A stretch of DNA of 64,000 nt from Thermoflavimicrobium daqui. GTDB taxonomy: Bacteria > Bacillota > Bacilli > Thermoactinomycetales > Thermoactinomycetaceae. The translations under genes were made by a program, and so were the position numbers. Positions within the stretch are counted from its first letter, which is position 1, and each line of letters starts with the position of its first letter. The notes beneath the pieces are model-generated. The model was not told the DNA's origin and made no database searches. It worked only from the letters and a program-made list of their open reading frames with translations. Positions 33,137 to 41,829 of this stretch are shown here, in pieces. The stretch is taken from assembly GCF_003313465.1 (NCBI RefSeq), contig NZ_KZ845667.1, positions 62,001 through 126,000 of the forward strand. The letters are read 5' to 3'.

Positions 33137-34132
33137 ATGATTTCACTTAAAAATAAACTGTTAAAACGTAAAAGGTTCTGGATACCTCTTGCTATTATAA
33201 TATTTATATATTTAAATAATAGTTCTATGTTAACGAAACAACGTGCAGGAGAGCCATTATTACTTGCTCATCGGGGACTTTCTCAAACCTTTCATACAGA
33301 AGGATTGAAAGATGATACTTGTACAGCCGAACGTATATATCCACCTGAACATCCTTATCTAGAAAATACGATCCCTTCTATGAAAACAGCTTTTCAAATG
33401 GGTGCTGATATAGTAGAGCTAGATATTCATCCAACCAAAGATGGAAAGTTTGCAGTCTTTCATGACTGGACACTTGATTGTCGAACGAATGGGAAAGGTG
33501 TAACCCGAGATTATACAATGGAACAACTTAAAAAGTTGGATATTGGATACGGCTATACTGCTGATGGTGGAAAAACCTTTCCTTTTCGTGGTAAAGGAAT
33601 TGGTTTAATGCCCTCACTTGATGAAGTATTAAAAAGTTTTCCTAAAGAGTCACTTTTAATTCATGTGAAAAGTAATGATCCAGAAGAGGGAGTACAGCTT
33701 GCCAAATATCTCTCAACACTATCAGCATTTCGCCAAAGTAAATTGGCGGTATATGGTGGCGATAAGCCTATCGAAACGTTGCATCAACAGCTCCCTAATA
33801 TACGAGTCATGTCAAAATCTACAATGAAAAGTTGCCTGATTCCGTATATAGCAGTAGGATGGACAGGATATATACCAGATGCTTGTACTCATACTGAACT
33901 ACATATCCCTGAAGGAATCGCCCCTTGGCTATGGGGATGGCCTGATCGTTTTCTAAACCGAATGGATGAAAAAGATACACGTGTAATATTGGTAGCAGGT
34001 GATGGAAGCTTCTCGGAAGGATTTGATACAGTAGAGGATACAAAACGTTTACCCATTCATTATACAGGTGTGATTTGGACTAATCGTATTGATAGAATCG
34101 CCCCTATATACCATAAAAATCTAAAAAAATAA
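33137..34132 (+). CDS. Glycerophosphodiester phosphodiesterase, membrane-anchored
   Basis: A 331-residue GDPD-family TIM barrel behind one N-terminal membrane segment (residues about 13-27, FWIPLAIIIFIYL). Catalytic and metal residues are visible: HRG (about residue 46), ENT, 'VELDIHPTKDG' with E/D, and FHDWTLDC. An insertion between HRG and ENT with two Cys-containing segments (DDTCTAERIYPPEHPYLE) separates it from the minimal UgpQ form. It should cleave glycerophosphodiesters outside the membrane to glycerol-3-phosphate. Confidence 0.9.
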   Translation: MISLKNKLLKRKRFWIPLAIIIFIYLNNSSMLTKQRAGEPLLLAHRGLSQTFHTEGLKDDTCTAERIYPPEHPYLENTIPSMKTAFQMGADIVELDIHPTKDGKFAVFHDWTLDCRTNGKGVTRDYTMEQLKKLDIGYGYTADGGKTFPFRGKGIGLMPSLDEVLKSFPKESLLIHVKSNDPEEGVQLAKYLSTLSAFRQSKLAVYGGDKPIETLHQQLPNIRVMSKSTMKSCLIPYIAVGWTGYIPDACTHTELHIPEGIAPWLWGWPDRFLNRMDEKDTRVILVAGDGSFSEGFDTVEDTKRLPIHYTGVIWTNRIDRIAPIYHKNLKK

Positions 34133-34138
34133 TATAAT

Positions 34139-34170
34139 AAAAAGCAGATGTCATCCGATTTCTGCTTTTT
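34139..34170 (+). terminator. Terminator of the phosphodiesterase gene
   Basis: AAAAAGCAGA and TCTGCTTTTT flank a 12-base loop, seven bases after the stop. Confidence 0.75.
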
Positions 34171-34257
34171 CGACTTTTAATTGAGTGAATTTATGCAAAT
34201 TAGGTTTATATATTAAAAAAGTGGATTTTATATAGTTTAAAAACCATGATTGATCAA

Positions 34258-34272
34258 TGATAATCTTTATCA
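34258..34272. promoter_or_regulatory. Fur box before the heme monooxygenase gene
   Basis: TGATAATCTTTATCA matches the 7-1-7 Fur consensus TGATAATnATTATCA at 14 of 15 positions, 51 bases before the TTG start at 34323. It predicts iron-dependent repression of the heme-degrading enzyme. Confidence 0.75.
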
Positions 34273-34322
34273 ATATAATTATAAAATAATCCAGTTTTTA
34301 AAATAAAAGGAGTGCAATTTCT

Positions 34323-34649
34323 TTGTTTATAGAAACAAAAACAATTATCGTAAAAGAAGGAACTTCAGATAAAGTGGTAAGTCGGTTTAGTCAAGCAGGA
34401 GCTATTGAGAAGTCTGAAGGATTTATCGATTTAAGTGTCTTAGTAAAAAAAGTCCGAAGAGGGGATGAAGAAGTAATTGTATTGATTCGTTGGGAATCGG
34501 AAGAGGCATGGAAAAAATGGGAAAAGAGCGATGCGCATTTGGAAGGCCATCGGAAAAATCGAGGAAAGCCGAAGCCGGATCATATTATTAGCTCTAGTCA
34601 AAGTGTGTATGAAGTTAAAGCTACCAAAAGTGCCATGAGTCACTCATAG
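34323..34649 (+). CDS. Heme-degrading monooxygenase, HmoA/IsdG-like
   Basis: A 108-residue ABM-fold protein. 'FIETKTIIVKEGTSDKVVSR' is the first strand-helix, then 'GFIDLSVLVKKVRRGDEEVI', 'VLIRWESEEAWKKWEKSDAH' with the W and proximal His, and 'HRKNRGKP'. Enzymes of this group open the heme ring to free iron. The TTG start has AAAGGAG 10 bases upstream. The Fur box at 34258 and the iron-sulfur protein that follows support an iron-acquisition role. Confidence 0.88.
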   Translation: MFIETKTIIVKEGTSDKVVSRFSQAGAIEKSEGFIDLSVLVKKVRRGDEEVIVLIRWESEEAWKKWEKSDAHLEGHRKNRGKPKPDHIISSSQSVYEVKATKSAMSHS

Positions 34650-34936
34650 AAGTAGAGTAAACGTTTAGATATAGTATTTTTATGAATAGATGGAAGATGA
34701 TATGATACTATTCATAATTTTTGGAATAGTCTTTATTATTGATCCTAACAGTCATATAATTATTTATCTTTATTATAAGAGAGATTTGCCACTAATCATT
34801 TTCAAATGAAGAATTAAAAATAATATAAGTTTATAATTTGGTTTACTGTAAAAAATGATATACTTTTTTAGTAAAGAAATATTCTTATCTTTTGCTTTTG
34901 AAGATAGAAAAGAAACGAGAAAGTAGAGGAGAGAAA

Positions 34937-35263
34937 ATGGAACTATCTGGTGTACGTCAGCATTTACTAATTTGTAATGGAGGTACATGTTTAAAAAAAG
35001 GTGGTGAAGAGGTTGCTAAAAGTATTAGGGCAGAAATTAAAAAGCAAGAAATGAACCGCACTATTCATACAACGATAACTCGCTGTAATGGACGTTGTGA
35101 AGACGGCTGTACAGTGATCCTTTATCCAGAAGGTGTATGGTATAAGGAAATGACTCCAGAATCTGGGGTCGAATTGGTAAAAAGCTTGGCTAAAGGAGAA
35201 ATTCTTTCATCACAAACTTCTTATCATCATAATGGGAAAGAGTTTATTAGAAGTAATGGATAG
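34937..35263 (+). CDS. Thioredoxin-like [2Fe-2S] ferredoxin
   Basis: A 108-residue protein from ATG at 34937 (GAGGAGAG upstream; an earlier in-frame ATG at 34892 lacks a good site). The cluster-binding pattern is 'LLICNGGTCLKKGG' with Cys 13 and 18, then 'ITRCNGRCEDGC' with Cys near 53, 57 and 61, followed by 'VILYPEGVWYKEMTPE', all as in (2Fe-2S) ferredoxin domain / CbiW-like proteins. An electron carrier or cobalamin/heme-related function is possible. It lies 290 bases after the heme monooxygenase; the gap has a weak AT-rich hairpin. Confidence 0.85.
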   Translation: MELSGVRQHLLICNGGTCLKKGGEEVAKSIRAEIKKQEMNRTIHTTITRCNGRCEDGCTVILYPEGVWYKEMTPESGVELVKSLAKGEILSSQTSYHHNGKEFIRSNG

Positions 35264-35419
35264 TTCTACGAATTTTAGCTTAAAGTACGCTTGTTTAAAA
35301 TTGATTTATTGATATTTTTATTATCTATCATTCTATAACTTTGGATATTGACTCATAAATAAGCATAAATTAGTATTGTTTTAAATTTAAAATAATTGAG
35401 GGCAAAGGAGATTGTATTG

Positions 35420-35953
35420 ATGAAAATCCTCGTCATTAATGGAAGCGCTAGAAAAGATTCGAATACACGAAAATTAGCTCAACGTGCAGTTGATTATTTA
35501 CAAGAACAGATCAAAGAAGTCCAGCTATTTGATTTAGAACATGAATCACTTCCAATTTTGGATGGAAAACCAGAATCTTTTGCTCATCCCAATGTCAAGC
35601 TTTTAAAAACGTACGCAGAAGATGCTAATGGATTCTTTATTTGTACACCTGAGTATCATAACGCTGTGAGTGGCGCTCTTAAAAATGCACTTGACTTTTT
35701 AAATAGAGATTATTTTACAGGAAAGCCAGTAAGTATTGGTGCTATAGCTGGTGGAGGTAAAGGAGGAATTAATGCTTTAAATAATCTACGTCTGATTATT
35801 CGCGGGGTTAATGGACTTGTCTTACCACAACAAATTGTTGTTGATTACAAGGAATTTGATGAAAAAGCTCAATTAAACAAAGAGGCCCATTCCCGCCTAG
35901 TCAGTGTTTTAGATGAGTTAATCTATTATGTTGGGGCAGTAGCCAAAAAATAA
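35420..35953 (+). CDS. NADPH-dependent FMN reductase (azoreductase type)
   Basis: A 177-residue flavodoxin-fold reductase: FMN phosphate loop 'NGSARKDSNTRKLA' (residues 7-20), 'ICTPEYHNAVSGALKNALDF' with the PEYN-like motif, and 'GAIAGGGKGGINALNNLR'. ATG at 35420 follows AAAGGAG. It reduces FMN, quinones, azo dyes or chromate with NAD(P)H; beside the heme/iron genes a role in ferric reduction is conceivable. Confidence 0.9.
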   Translation: MKILVINGSARKDSNTRKLAQRAVDYLQEQIKEVQLFDLEHESLPILDGKPESFAHPNVKLLKTYAEDANGFFICTPEYHNAVSGALKNALDFLNRDYFTGKPVSIGAIAGGGKGGINALNNLRLIIRGVNGLVLPQQIVVDYKEFDEKAQLNKEAHSRLVSVLDELIYYVGAVAKK

Positions 35954-35978
35954 TCGTATCATAAGGAGTAACATGTAT

Positions 35979-36019
35979 GAAAAATCCCAGCTCCCAAAAA
36001 GGGGCTGGGATTTTTTAGT
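35979..36019 (+). terminator. Terminator of the FMN reductase gene
   Basis: AAAAATCCCAGCTCCC pairs with GGGGCTGGGATTTTTT around a short A-rich loop. Confidence 0.9.
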
Positions 36020-36117
36020 TTAATTAGATTAATACGACATAAATGTATAAGGGTTTTAAAGAAGCTATTCTTAATTCATGTACCATTTTTAGTTGAACGA
36101 CTCTTGCTCGTTTTTTG

Positions 36118-36500
36118 ACACTCCCACGGCTGAAGCCTATGGGATTCTTGGGTAGTTAGCGTTCGCAGTCCGTTTCCGTTTTGAACAACTCCCAAGTTCA
36201 GGGGTGTGTCATCACCCAGTCCCATGCAGTTAGAAATGTACCCATATAGGCGGAACGCCTATCACCAGCGTTCTAGTTCCTTTTCACTCACTCTCATGAT
36301 TTTACCTAGTGGGAAAGACTTGTTCGCCACTAGAACCCCATACCATGACGTACATAGGAACAAAACCTACTATAAGTAGGATAAGCACCGCTCATGTATT
36401 CGATTATACAGAAAATTGTTGCTCTAAGCAATCCCAAAAAGGGATTACCGAGTAACGCAGTCTTTCATCCCACGATTGAAACCGTGGGCTTTCAGCCCGC
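36118..36500 (-). mobile_element. Non-autonomous IS605-like element (both palindromic ends, no genes)
   Basis: Read on the minus strand, the left end has the subterminal hairpin CCCACG/CGTGGG (36469-36488) with GGGCTTTCAGCCC beside it, and the right end has CCAAGAATCCC followed by a CCCA.GGCT/AGCC.TGGG palindrome at 36123-36143. The interior (about 380 bases) has no transposase frame but several small stems, including CCTACTATAAGTAGG (36368-36382). The segment next to the right end is shared with the relic at 51596 and occupies the place where TnpB omega RNA is encoded. It fits a PATE/MITE mobilised in trans. Confidence 0.7.
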
Positions 36501-36541
36501 AATACCTGTAAAACAGAAAAAGACTTTGTCAACAAGCTATA

Positions 36542-36579
36542 GCAGCAACTCTTATCAAATGAGTTGCTGTTTATTTTTT
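36542..36579 (+). terminator. Plus-strand terminator-like hairpin
   Basis: CAGCAACTC and GAGTTGCTG around nine bases, then TTTATTTTTT. No plus-strand gene lies just before it, only the IS605-like element. Confidence 0.7.
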
Positions 36580-36609
36580 AACCAGATCTTTGCTTGTAGA
36601 CAATAGGTA

Positions 36610-37959
36610 TTAGATAGGAAGTTTAACAATGAAGGTTGTGCCCTTACCTAAAGAGCTTTTAACGTCAATGGTTCCTTTATGAGCCAACACGAATTCTTTT
36701 GCAATTGCGAGTCCTAATCCCATTCCTCCACTATTGCGTGTACGCGCTTCATCGGTTCGATAAAATCTATTAAAGAGGAAAGGAAGATGTTCGGGTTCGA
36801 TGCCAGCTCCTGTGTCAGTAATGGTTATTCGTAGAAAGTCTTTATTTTGAGTCTGTACTATTTCTTCCTCTACAGTTAGGGTTATAGAACCGCCTGAAGG
36901 AGTATAGCGTACTGCATTGATAAGCAAATTGAGAAAAACCTGTGTCATTCGATTAGGGTCCACATTGATCACGGTCGTATTTGTAAAGTAGTGAAGTGTG
37001 ATTTTAATTTCTTTACTATCAGCATCAGGTGTAACTCGATCAATGATCCGTTGTAATAAAGAAGGAAATTGAGTGGTTTTGCGATCAAGTGGCAGCTTTT
37101 TCGTCTCAGCTAATGACAATTGGTGTAGGTCTTCAACAAGGCGGGTTAAGCGGATTAGTTCATCTTGCATTGGCAGTAAGTTTTCCGGTTCGATTGAACG
37201 ACCTTCTTGCTGAATTAGATCTAGTTTTCCCTGAATAATCGTTAATGGTGTTCTAAGCTCATGGGCAACATCAGCAACCAGATTTTTCCTTGCATCCTCG
37301 GCATGTTGTAGTTGTTTAGACATCTTATTAAATGCTTGTGCTACTTTTCCATATTCATCATTAGTTACAATTGGGGACTGAACTCCCAATTGTCCTTCAC
37401 CTAAGCGATCGATAATAGGTATTAGCAGTCTAAGTGGTGTCGTTAATCGCTTGGATAACCAGTAGGCGACAACAAGTGAGATTAAAACAAAAACAGTTGC
37501 ACCTGCGAAAGGTAGGATTTTCACTGAATCTTGTATACCAATTCGTAGCTTAGAAATATAAGCAATTTCTGGATCGTAATAATATAAGAAAGCGATTGTC
37601 TGCCCGTCTATCCGAACTACTTCTCTAATGCCATATTTGGTAGCTTTTTCACTATTTGCATCTTCTGTAGCATAGAGTAACTTAAGTTTCTTGGAAAATA
37701 GTAGGATACTCGTATCCTGTTTACCTTTCCTATACTCTTTACTAATATTGATTTGCCGTACGCCATTCCATGAATCTTTGTTTTTTTTGTAGTAGTCAAT
37801 AAACCGTTTGGACAACTCTGAAACCTCTTTTTTTCTAGAAGATTGCACCATGAGCGTGAGTGCATCTCGCAGAACAATCTCTGTTACAAAGGTAAATACT
37901 AAACTCATTGCCACAATAAATGATGCGATGGTAAGAAACAGTTTACGGCTGACACTCAT
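36610..37959 (-). CDS. Two-component sensor histidine kinase
   Basis: A 449-residue kinase: membrane segment about residues 8-30, extracytoplasmic sensor about 31-155, second membrane segment about 156-177, HAMP about 178-230, HisKA with the phospho-accepting His in 'VADVAHELRTPLTIIQGKLD' (about residue 235), N box 'NLLINAVRYTP', G boxes DTGAG and 'GGMGLGLAIAKEF'. It overlaps the response-regulator gene by ATGA, so the pair is coupled. Its divergent neighbour is a copper-type multicopper oxidase, suggesting a metal or envelope signal. Confidence 0.93.
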   Translation of the reverse strand: MSVSRKLFLTIASFIVAMSLVFTFVTEIVLRDALTLMVQSSRKKEVSELSKRFIDYYKKNKDSWNGVRQINISKEYRKGKQDTSILLFSKKLKLLYATEDANSEKATKYGIREVVRIDGQTIAFLYYYDPEIAYISKLRIGIQDSVKILPFAGATVFVLISLVVAYWLSKRLTTPLRLLIPIIDRLGEGQLGVQSPIVTNDEYGKVAQAFNKMSKQLQHAEDARKNLVADVAHELRTPLTIIQGKLDLIQQEGRSIEPENLLPMQDELIRLTRLVEDLHQLSLAETKKLPLDRKTTQFPSLLQRIIDRVTPDADSKEIKITLHYFTNTTVINVDPNRMTQVFLNLLINAVRYTPSGGSITLTVEEEIVQTQNKDFLRITITDTGAGIEPEHLPFLFNRFYRTDEARTRNSGGMGLGLAIAKEFVLAHKGTIDVKSSLGKGTTFIVKLPI

Positions 37960-38642
37960 ATTCGGTCACCAAATCGGTAGCCAAATCCATAGACAGTCTG
38001 TATATAGATAGGATTAGAAGGATCGTCTTCTATTTTTTTACGGATACGGCTAATATGAGCGTCTACCGTCCGTTCATCATTTAGAAGATCATCCTCTAAA
38101 GCTGCTTGTAAAAGCTGCAGTCGGCTATATACAATACCTGGTCTAGTAGCTAGTGTAAGTAGGATTTTGAATTCCGTTGGGGTAAGCGAAATTTCTTTGT
38201 CTTGTTTCCAAACACGACATTGTGACTCGGAAATTAAAAGTCCACCACGCTGTAATTCATGTTCAACTTGGTCTTGTCCATCTATGCGACGAAGTACAGA
38301 TCGAATGCGAGCAGCCAGTTCCCGTAAAGAAAATGGTTTAGTGATGTAGTCATCTGCTCCCACTTCGAGCCCAATGATTTTGTCAGTTTCTTCGGTTCGT
38401 GCTGTTACCATAATAATGCCTATCCGGCTTATTTTACGAATTTCCCGGCATACATCAATGCCGCTCATCTCTGGTAGCATCCAGTCAAGCACCACAAGGG
38501 AAGGTTTCTTCTCTTTAGCTTTTCGCAGAGCCTCTTTTCCTGTTTTTGCTGTTATGATCTGGAATCCTTCCTGACGTAAAAATGGTTCCATAAATTCTAG
38601 CACTTTTTCTTCGTCATCTACTAATAGCAATGTATGTGACAT
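37956..38642 (-). CDS. OmpR/PhoB-family response regulator
   Basis: A 228-residue regulator. Receiver residues 1-118 with acidic pocket DDEE (9-12), phospho-acceptor Asp53 in 'VVLDWMLPE' and Lys in 'YITKPFS'; C-terminal winged-helix domain from about 130 with 'VDAHISRIRKKIEDD' and 'IQTVYGFGYRFGD'. First gene of the two-gene operon; AAAGGAAG precedes ATG. The 213 bases to the divergent oxidase gene are the likely binding region. Confidence 0.93.
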   Translation of the reverse strand: MSHTLLLVDDEEKVLEFMEPFLRQEGFQIITAKTGKEALRKAKEKKPSLVVLDWMLPEMSGIDVCREIRKISRIGIIMVTARTEETDKIIGLEVGADDYITKPFSLRELAARIRSVLRRIDGQDQVEHELQRGGLLISESQCRVWKQDKEISLTPTEFKILLTLATRPGIVYSRLQLLQAALEDDLLNDERTVDAHISRIRKKIEDDPSNPIYIQTVYGFGYRFGDRI

Positions 38643-38855
38643 TCTAGTTCACTTCCTTTCACACAGCCCTTCTTTTATTATAACCCTGTCTTTTTTTGTT
38701 TCTGTAAACTTTCATTGAAACCGTAATAGATTGTCATAAGTTCACAATATGTTGTTGTTAGTATGGTAGTATCAATCATTACCATATAGGACAAACCAAA
38801 TCATATAGAAATCTAATGTTCATTTTATGAAGTAGTCTTTAAGAGGAGGAGAAAA

Positions 38856-40265
38856 ATGAAAAAAAAAATATGGGTATGTATTTATCTAATTTTACTAACT
38901 CTTTTGACGGCTTGTGGGATGGAAATGCCAGAAGAGATGGATATGTCAGGTCATGTTCTGGGTCATAAAACTTCTCATTCAAGTGGTACTACTTCTTGTG
39001 CTGATATCAAAGAAGGAAAGACGAATGCACCAGTGAAAAAATTTCATCTCACAGCAAAAGCAGGGGACTTGAAACTTGAAAGTGGGGAAACGATCAAGAA
39101 TGCTTGGACTTTTAATGGGAGTTCTCCAGGTCCGGAGATTCGAGTACAAGAGGGGAATCGTATAATAGTTACCTTAGAAAATAAAGATATTCGAGATGGT
39201 GTTACCATTCATTGGCATGGAGTCATTGTTCCTTGCTCACAGGATGGTGTTGCAGGAGTGACACAAAATGCAGTAAAACCTGGTGAAACATTTACGTATG
39301 AATTTATTGCTAAACATGCAGGAAGCTTTTGGTATCACTCTCATCAACAAAGTTCAATACAGGCTAGAAAAGGATTGATAGGTCGCTTTATTGTCGAACC
39401 AAAGAAAAAAGAATTGGATTACAACAAAGATTATGCGATTACTCTTCATAGTTTGGGAGATTATGAATTAATTAATCAAACAAAACAGCTTTATCTATCA
39501 GCAAAGTCCAAAGAATTAGTACGTTTACGGATTGTTAACGCTAAAAATACGACACAAAAACTGGCGGTGGTAGGGACCTCGTATCAAGTCATATCTATCG
39601 ATGGCAACAATATTCATGGATCAACACTCATTCGAAATCAACTAATCCCGATTGGTGCAGGACAACGATATGATATTTTGTTTCAAATCCCAGAAAATAG
39701 GCAAGTGAAGATTGTGAATGTAGAAACTAATAACACAATCACAATAGGAGATGGGAGTGAAGGGGAGAAAATAAAAGATCTAAATAAACAGCCTAAGTTT
39801 GATTTTACTCAATATGGAACCCCAATAAAAGATAAGATTTCGCTGCAATCCAAATTTGATAAAGTACATTCTTTAACATTGGATTGGAGTTGGCCCAATA
39901 AGTTCACCATTAATGGTGAAGTGATGCATCATATCCCACCGATTATGGTGAAAAAAGGCCATTTAATAAAGTTGCGTTTAATCAATAAAGGAGGGGGTAC
40001 ACATCCTATGCATTTACATGGTCATATGTTTAAAGTACTAACTAGGAATGGAAAGCCATTAAAAAGTTCGATCTATTTGGATACCCTTCCAGTAAGCGAA
40101 AATGAAATTTATGAAATCGCCTTTATAGCTGACAATCCTGGTCTTTGGATGAAACATTGTCATAATCTAATACATGCACAGTTAGGAATGTCGATGATGG
40201 TAAATTATGAAGGGATTACGACACCATATCGTGTTGGGACAAAATCGGGTAATCTTCCAGACTAA
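38856..40265 (+). CDS. Multicopper oxidase lipoprotein
   Basis: A 469-residue three-cupredoxin oxidase anchored as a lipoprotein (lipobox LLTAC, Cys20), with a Met/His-rich stretch (MEMPEEMDMSGH) after it. All four copper-ligand clusters are present: HWHG (residues 119-122), HSHQQ (161-165), HPMHLHGH (about 384) and HCHNLIHAQLGM (about 430), the last with the type-1 Met. Substrate could be Cu(I), Mn(II), Fe(II) or a phenol; the Met/His segment favours copper. Divergent from the two-component system, which probably controls it. Confidence 0.92.
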   Translation: MKKKIWVCIYLILLTLLTACGMEMPEEMDMSGHVLGHKTSHSSGTTSCADIKEGKTNAPVKKFHLTAKAGDLKLESGETIKNAWTFNGSSPGPEIRVQEGNRIIVTLENKDIRDGVTIHWHGVIVPCSQDGVAGVTQNAVKPGETFTYEFIAKHAGSFWYHSHQQSSIQARKGLIGRFIVEPKKKELDYNKDYAITLHSLGDYELINQTKQLYLSAKSKELVRLRIVNAKNTTQKLAVVGTSYQVISIDGNNIHGSTLIRNQLIPIGAGQRYDILFQIPENRQVKIVNVETNNTITIGDGSEGEKIKDLNKQPKFDFTQYGTPIKDKISLQSKFDKVHSLTLDWSWPNKFTINGEVMHHIPPIMVKKGHLIKLRLINKGGGTHPMHLHGHMFKVLTRNGKPLKSSIYLDTLPVSENEIYEIAFIADNPGLWMKHCHNLIHAQLGMSMMVNYEGITTPYRVGTKSGNLPD

Positions 40266-40320
40266 GGTCTGCCCTAATAAAAAGAGCCGGAATAATATAA
40301 CGCAATATTTTGAATAAATA

Positions 40321-40348
40321 AAAAGGGGAGCTCAAGAGGCTCTCCTTT
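40321..40348. terminator. Terminator between convergent oxidase and membrane-protein genes
   Basis: AAAGGGGAGC pairs with GCTCTCCTTT (one G-T pair) around a seven-base loop. Confidence 0.65.
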
Positions 40349-40378
40349 AAATAGGATATAGATAGGTTATCAAGCTTT

Positions 40379-40879
40379 TCATTTGATCTTCCCAAAAGGT
40401 TTAAAATAGGTAACACCTGTCATGATAGCCATAGCTAGTATATTAAATAGAGAGGTTAAAATAAGTAACGAACTGGTTCTTTGAAAATCAGACTTTTGTA
40501 ACGCATTGAACCGATATCGGTCTGCTGTTTCTATGAGAAATGACAACCAATCGCTCAAATAAATGATGCCAATGATAATAATCAAGATGGTTAAAATTAA
40601 CTTTATAATAACCCAGTAGTATTTGACCAGTCCCCAATGAGTCCAGATCGATAACAAAACACCAGAAATCAATACCACAAGCGCTGGATATCTAATTAAT
40701 GTGATGTCGATTAAATGCATATCCGATAAAATGTAAAAAAGTTGCTCACCATTTTTCGCGTTCTTCATATAGAGACCGAGTATTAACATACACATGGCTC
40801 CACCGAACCATGCAATAATAGAAAGAACATGAATCGTTACTAACCCATTCTTTTTCATCAGATTAAGACGATATGCCAT
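40379..40879 (-). CDS. DUF2269-like integral membrane protein
   Basis: A 166-residue protein with four predicted membrane helices. 'LVTIHVLSIIAWFGGAMCML' (residues 13-32) with its conserved His and Trp-Phe-Gly-Gly recalls DUF2269 and related copper-resistance-type membrane proteins, and 'LSIWTHWGLVKYYWVIIKLI' is the second pattern. GGAGG lies 10 bases before ATG. Its position next to the multicopper oxidase could indicate a shared metal response, but it has its own opposite-strand promoter. Confidence 0.65.
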   Translation of the reverse strand: MAYRLNLMKKNGLVTIHVLSIIAWFGGAMCMLILGLYMKNAKNGEQLFYILSDMHLIDITLIRYPALVVLISGVLLSIWTHWGLVKYYWVIIKLILTILIIIIGIIYLSDWLSFLIETADRYRFNALQKSDFQRTSSLLILTSLFNILAMAIMTGVTYFKPFGKIK

Positions 40880-41147
40880 TTTATAAATTCCTCCATTCGC
40901 TATTTTCGTGTGTATAATTGCTGCTATCCAATCTCTCTATACTTGGAATTAGCATGCAACCATTAACTTCATACTAACAAGATGATGTTGCGAACCTATG
41001 ACAAACTTTTACGGGTTCGATGAATTTCTAGAAGCAAATACATGTAATATTCGGTTAGCATATTATGTGAATATTAATAATGGAATTTTTATAAGGAATA
41101 TCCACTATAATGCTGGTAATTATCTGACCTTATTGAATGAATACGAA

Positions 41148-41186
41148 AAAACTCCTTGGAATCAGGAAGTGATTCCAAGGAGTTTG
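41148..41186 (-). terminator. Terminator of the yitT-like gene
   Basis: Arms AAACTCCTTGGAATCA and TGATTCCAAGGAGTTT form a perfect 16-bp stem; on the minus strand a TTTTTT run follows. A plus-strand open frame (40998-41255) that spans it is therefore considered spurious. Confidence 0.85.
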
Positions 41187-41187
41187 G

Positions 41188-41817
41188 TTAATTTGATAAA
41201 TGCGCCCATTTTTTGGATTCCAATGTTTTTTTTCCAATTCTATGGGTCCAAGTAATTGTTACTCCAGAGACAATGACAGCAATCATTGTATAAAATACTT
41301 TCAACAAAGGAAGATACCAAAGGGAACATATTAAAACCACTAGATCAGAGATGATAAAAAAAGTACCTATTTCTAGTCCAAATCGTTTATGCAAAAGAAG
41401 TGCCATAACTTCTTCTCCGCCTGATGCAGTCCCATAACGGAGAACAAGTCCTATGGAAAAGCCTGTAGATAATCCTGAGAGGATGGAACCTAAAATCATT
41501 GAATCACTAAAGTCAAATACGAACGGAGAGAACCTCTCACATAGATCATAAAAGATAGAAAAAGCAGTTGCAGCAAAAAGAGAATAAATAAAGAATTTAT
41601 GCCCTTTCACTTTTAATCCCAAAATAAAGAGGGGAAAGTCTAGTAGTAGGGTAGTTAGTGCTGGAGAAATATCAAAGATATATTTCCCTAGTAAAGCAAT
41701 CCCCATAAATCCGCCTTCAGCAAGTGAATTCTGATAGTTAAAGTGATAGTAACTAAATGCTTCTAAAAACAATCCGAATAAAACAATCAAGAACCTTTTG
41801 ATCCTGTCTGTATCCAC
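41188..41817 (-). CDS. YitT-family membrane protein
   Basis: A 209-residue protein with five to six membrane helices. 'NSLAEGGFMGIALLGKYIF' and 'RYGTASGGEEVMALLLHKRF' are the diagnostic YitT repeats (with xxGGxxxLA patterns). The C-terminal DUF2179 domain of longer YitT proteins is absent. It starts at GTG behind AAGAGGA. Function unknown. The hairpin array at 41830-42113 lies directly upstream, in its leader. Confidence 0.85.
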   Translation of the reverse strand: MDTDRIKRFLIVLFGLFLEAFSYYHFNYQNSLAEGGFMGIALLGKYIFDISPALTTLLLDFPLFILGLKVKGHKFFIYSLFAATAFSIFYDLCERFSPFVFDFSDSMILGSILSGLSTGFSIGLVLRYGTASGGEEVMALLLHKRFGLEIGTFFIISDLVVLICSLWYLPLLKVFYTMIAVIVSGVTITWTHRIGKKTLESKKWAHLSN

Positions 41818-41829
41818 AATAGGAATCCT

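Noticed and set aside
36394-36606. 70-codon frame over the IS605-like element
   Set aside because: It reads through the element's end hairpins and the terminator at 36542; not a plausible gene.
40998-41255. 85-codon open frame on the plus strand
   Set aside because: It spans the perfect terminator stem of the yitT-like gene, has no ribosome site and no recognisable domain.
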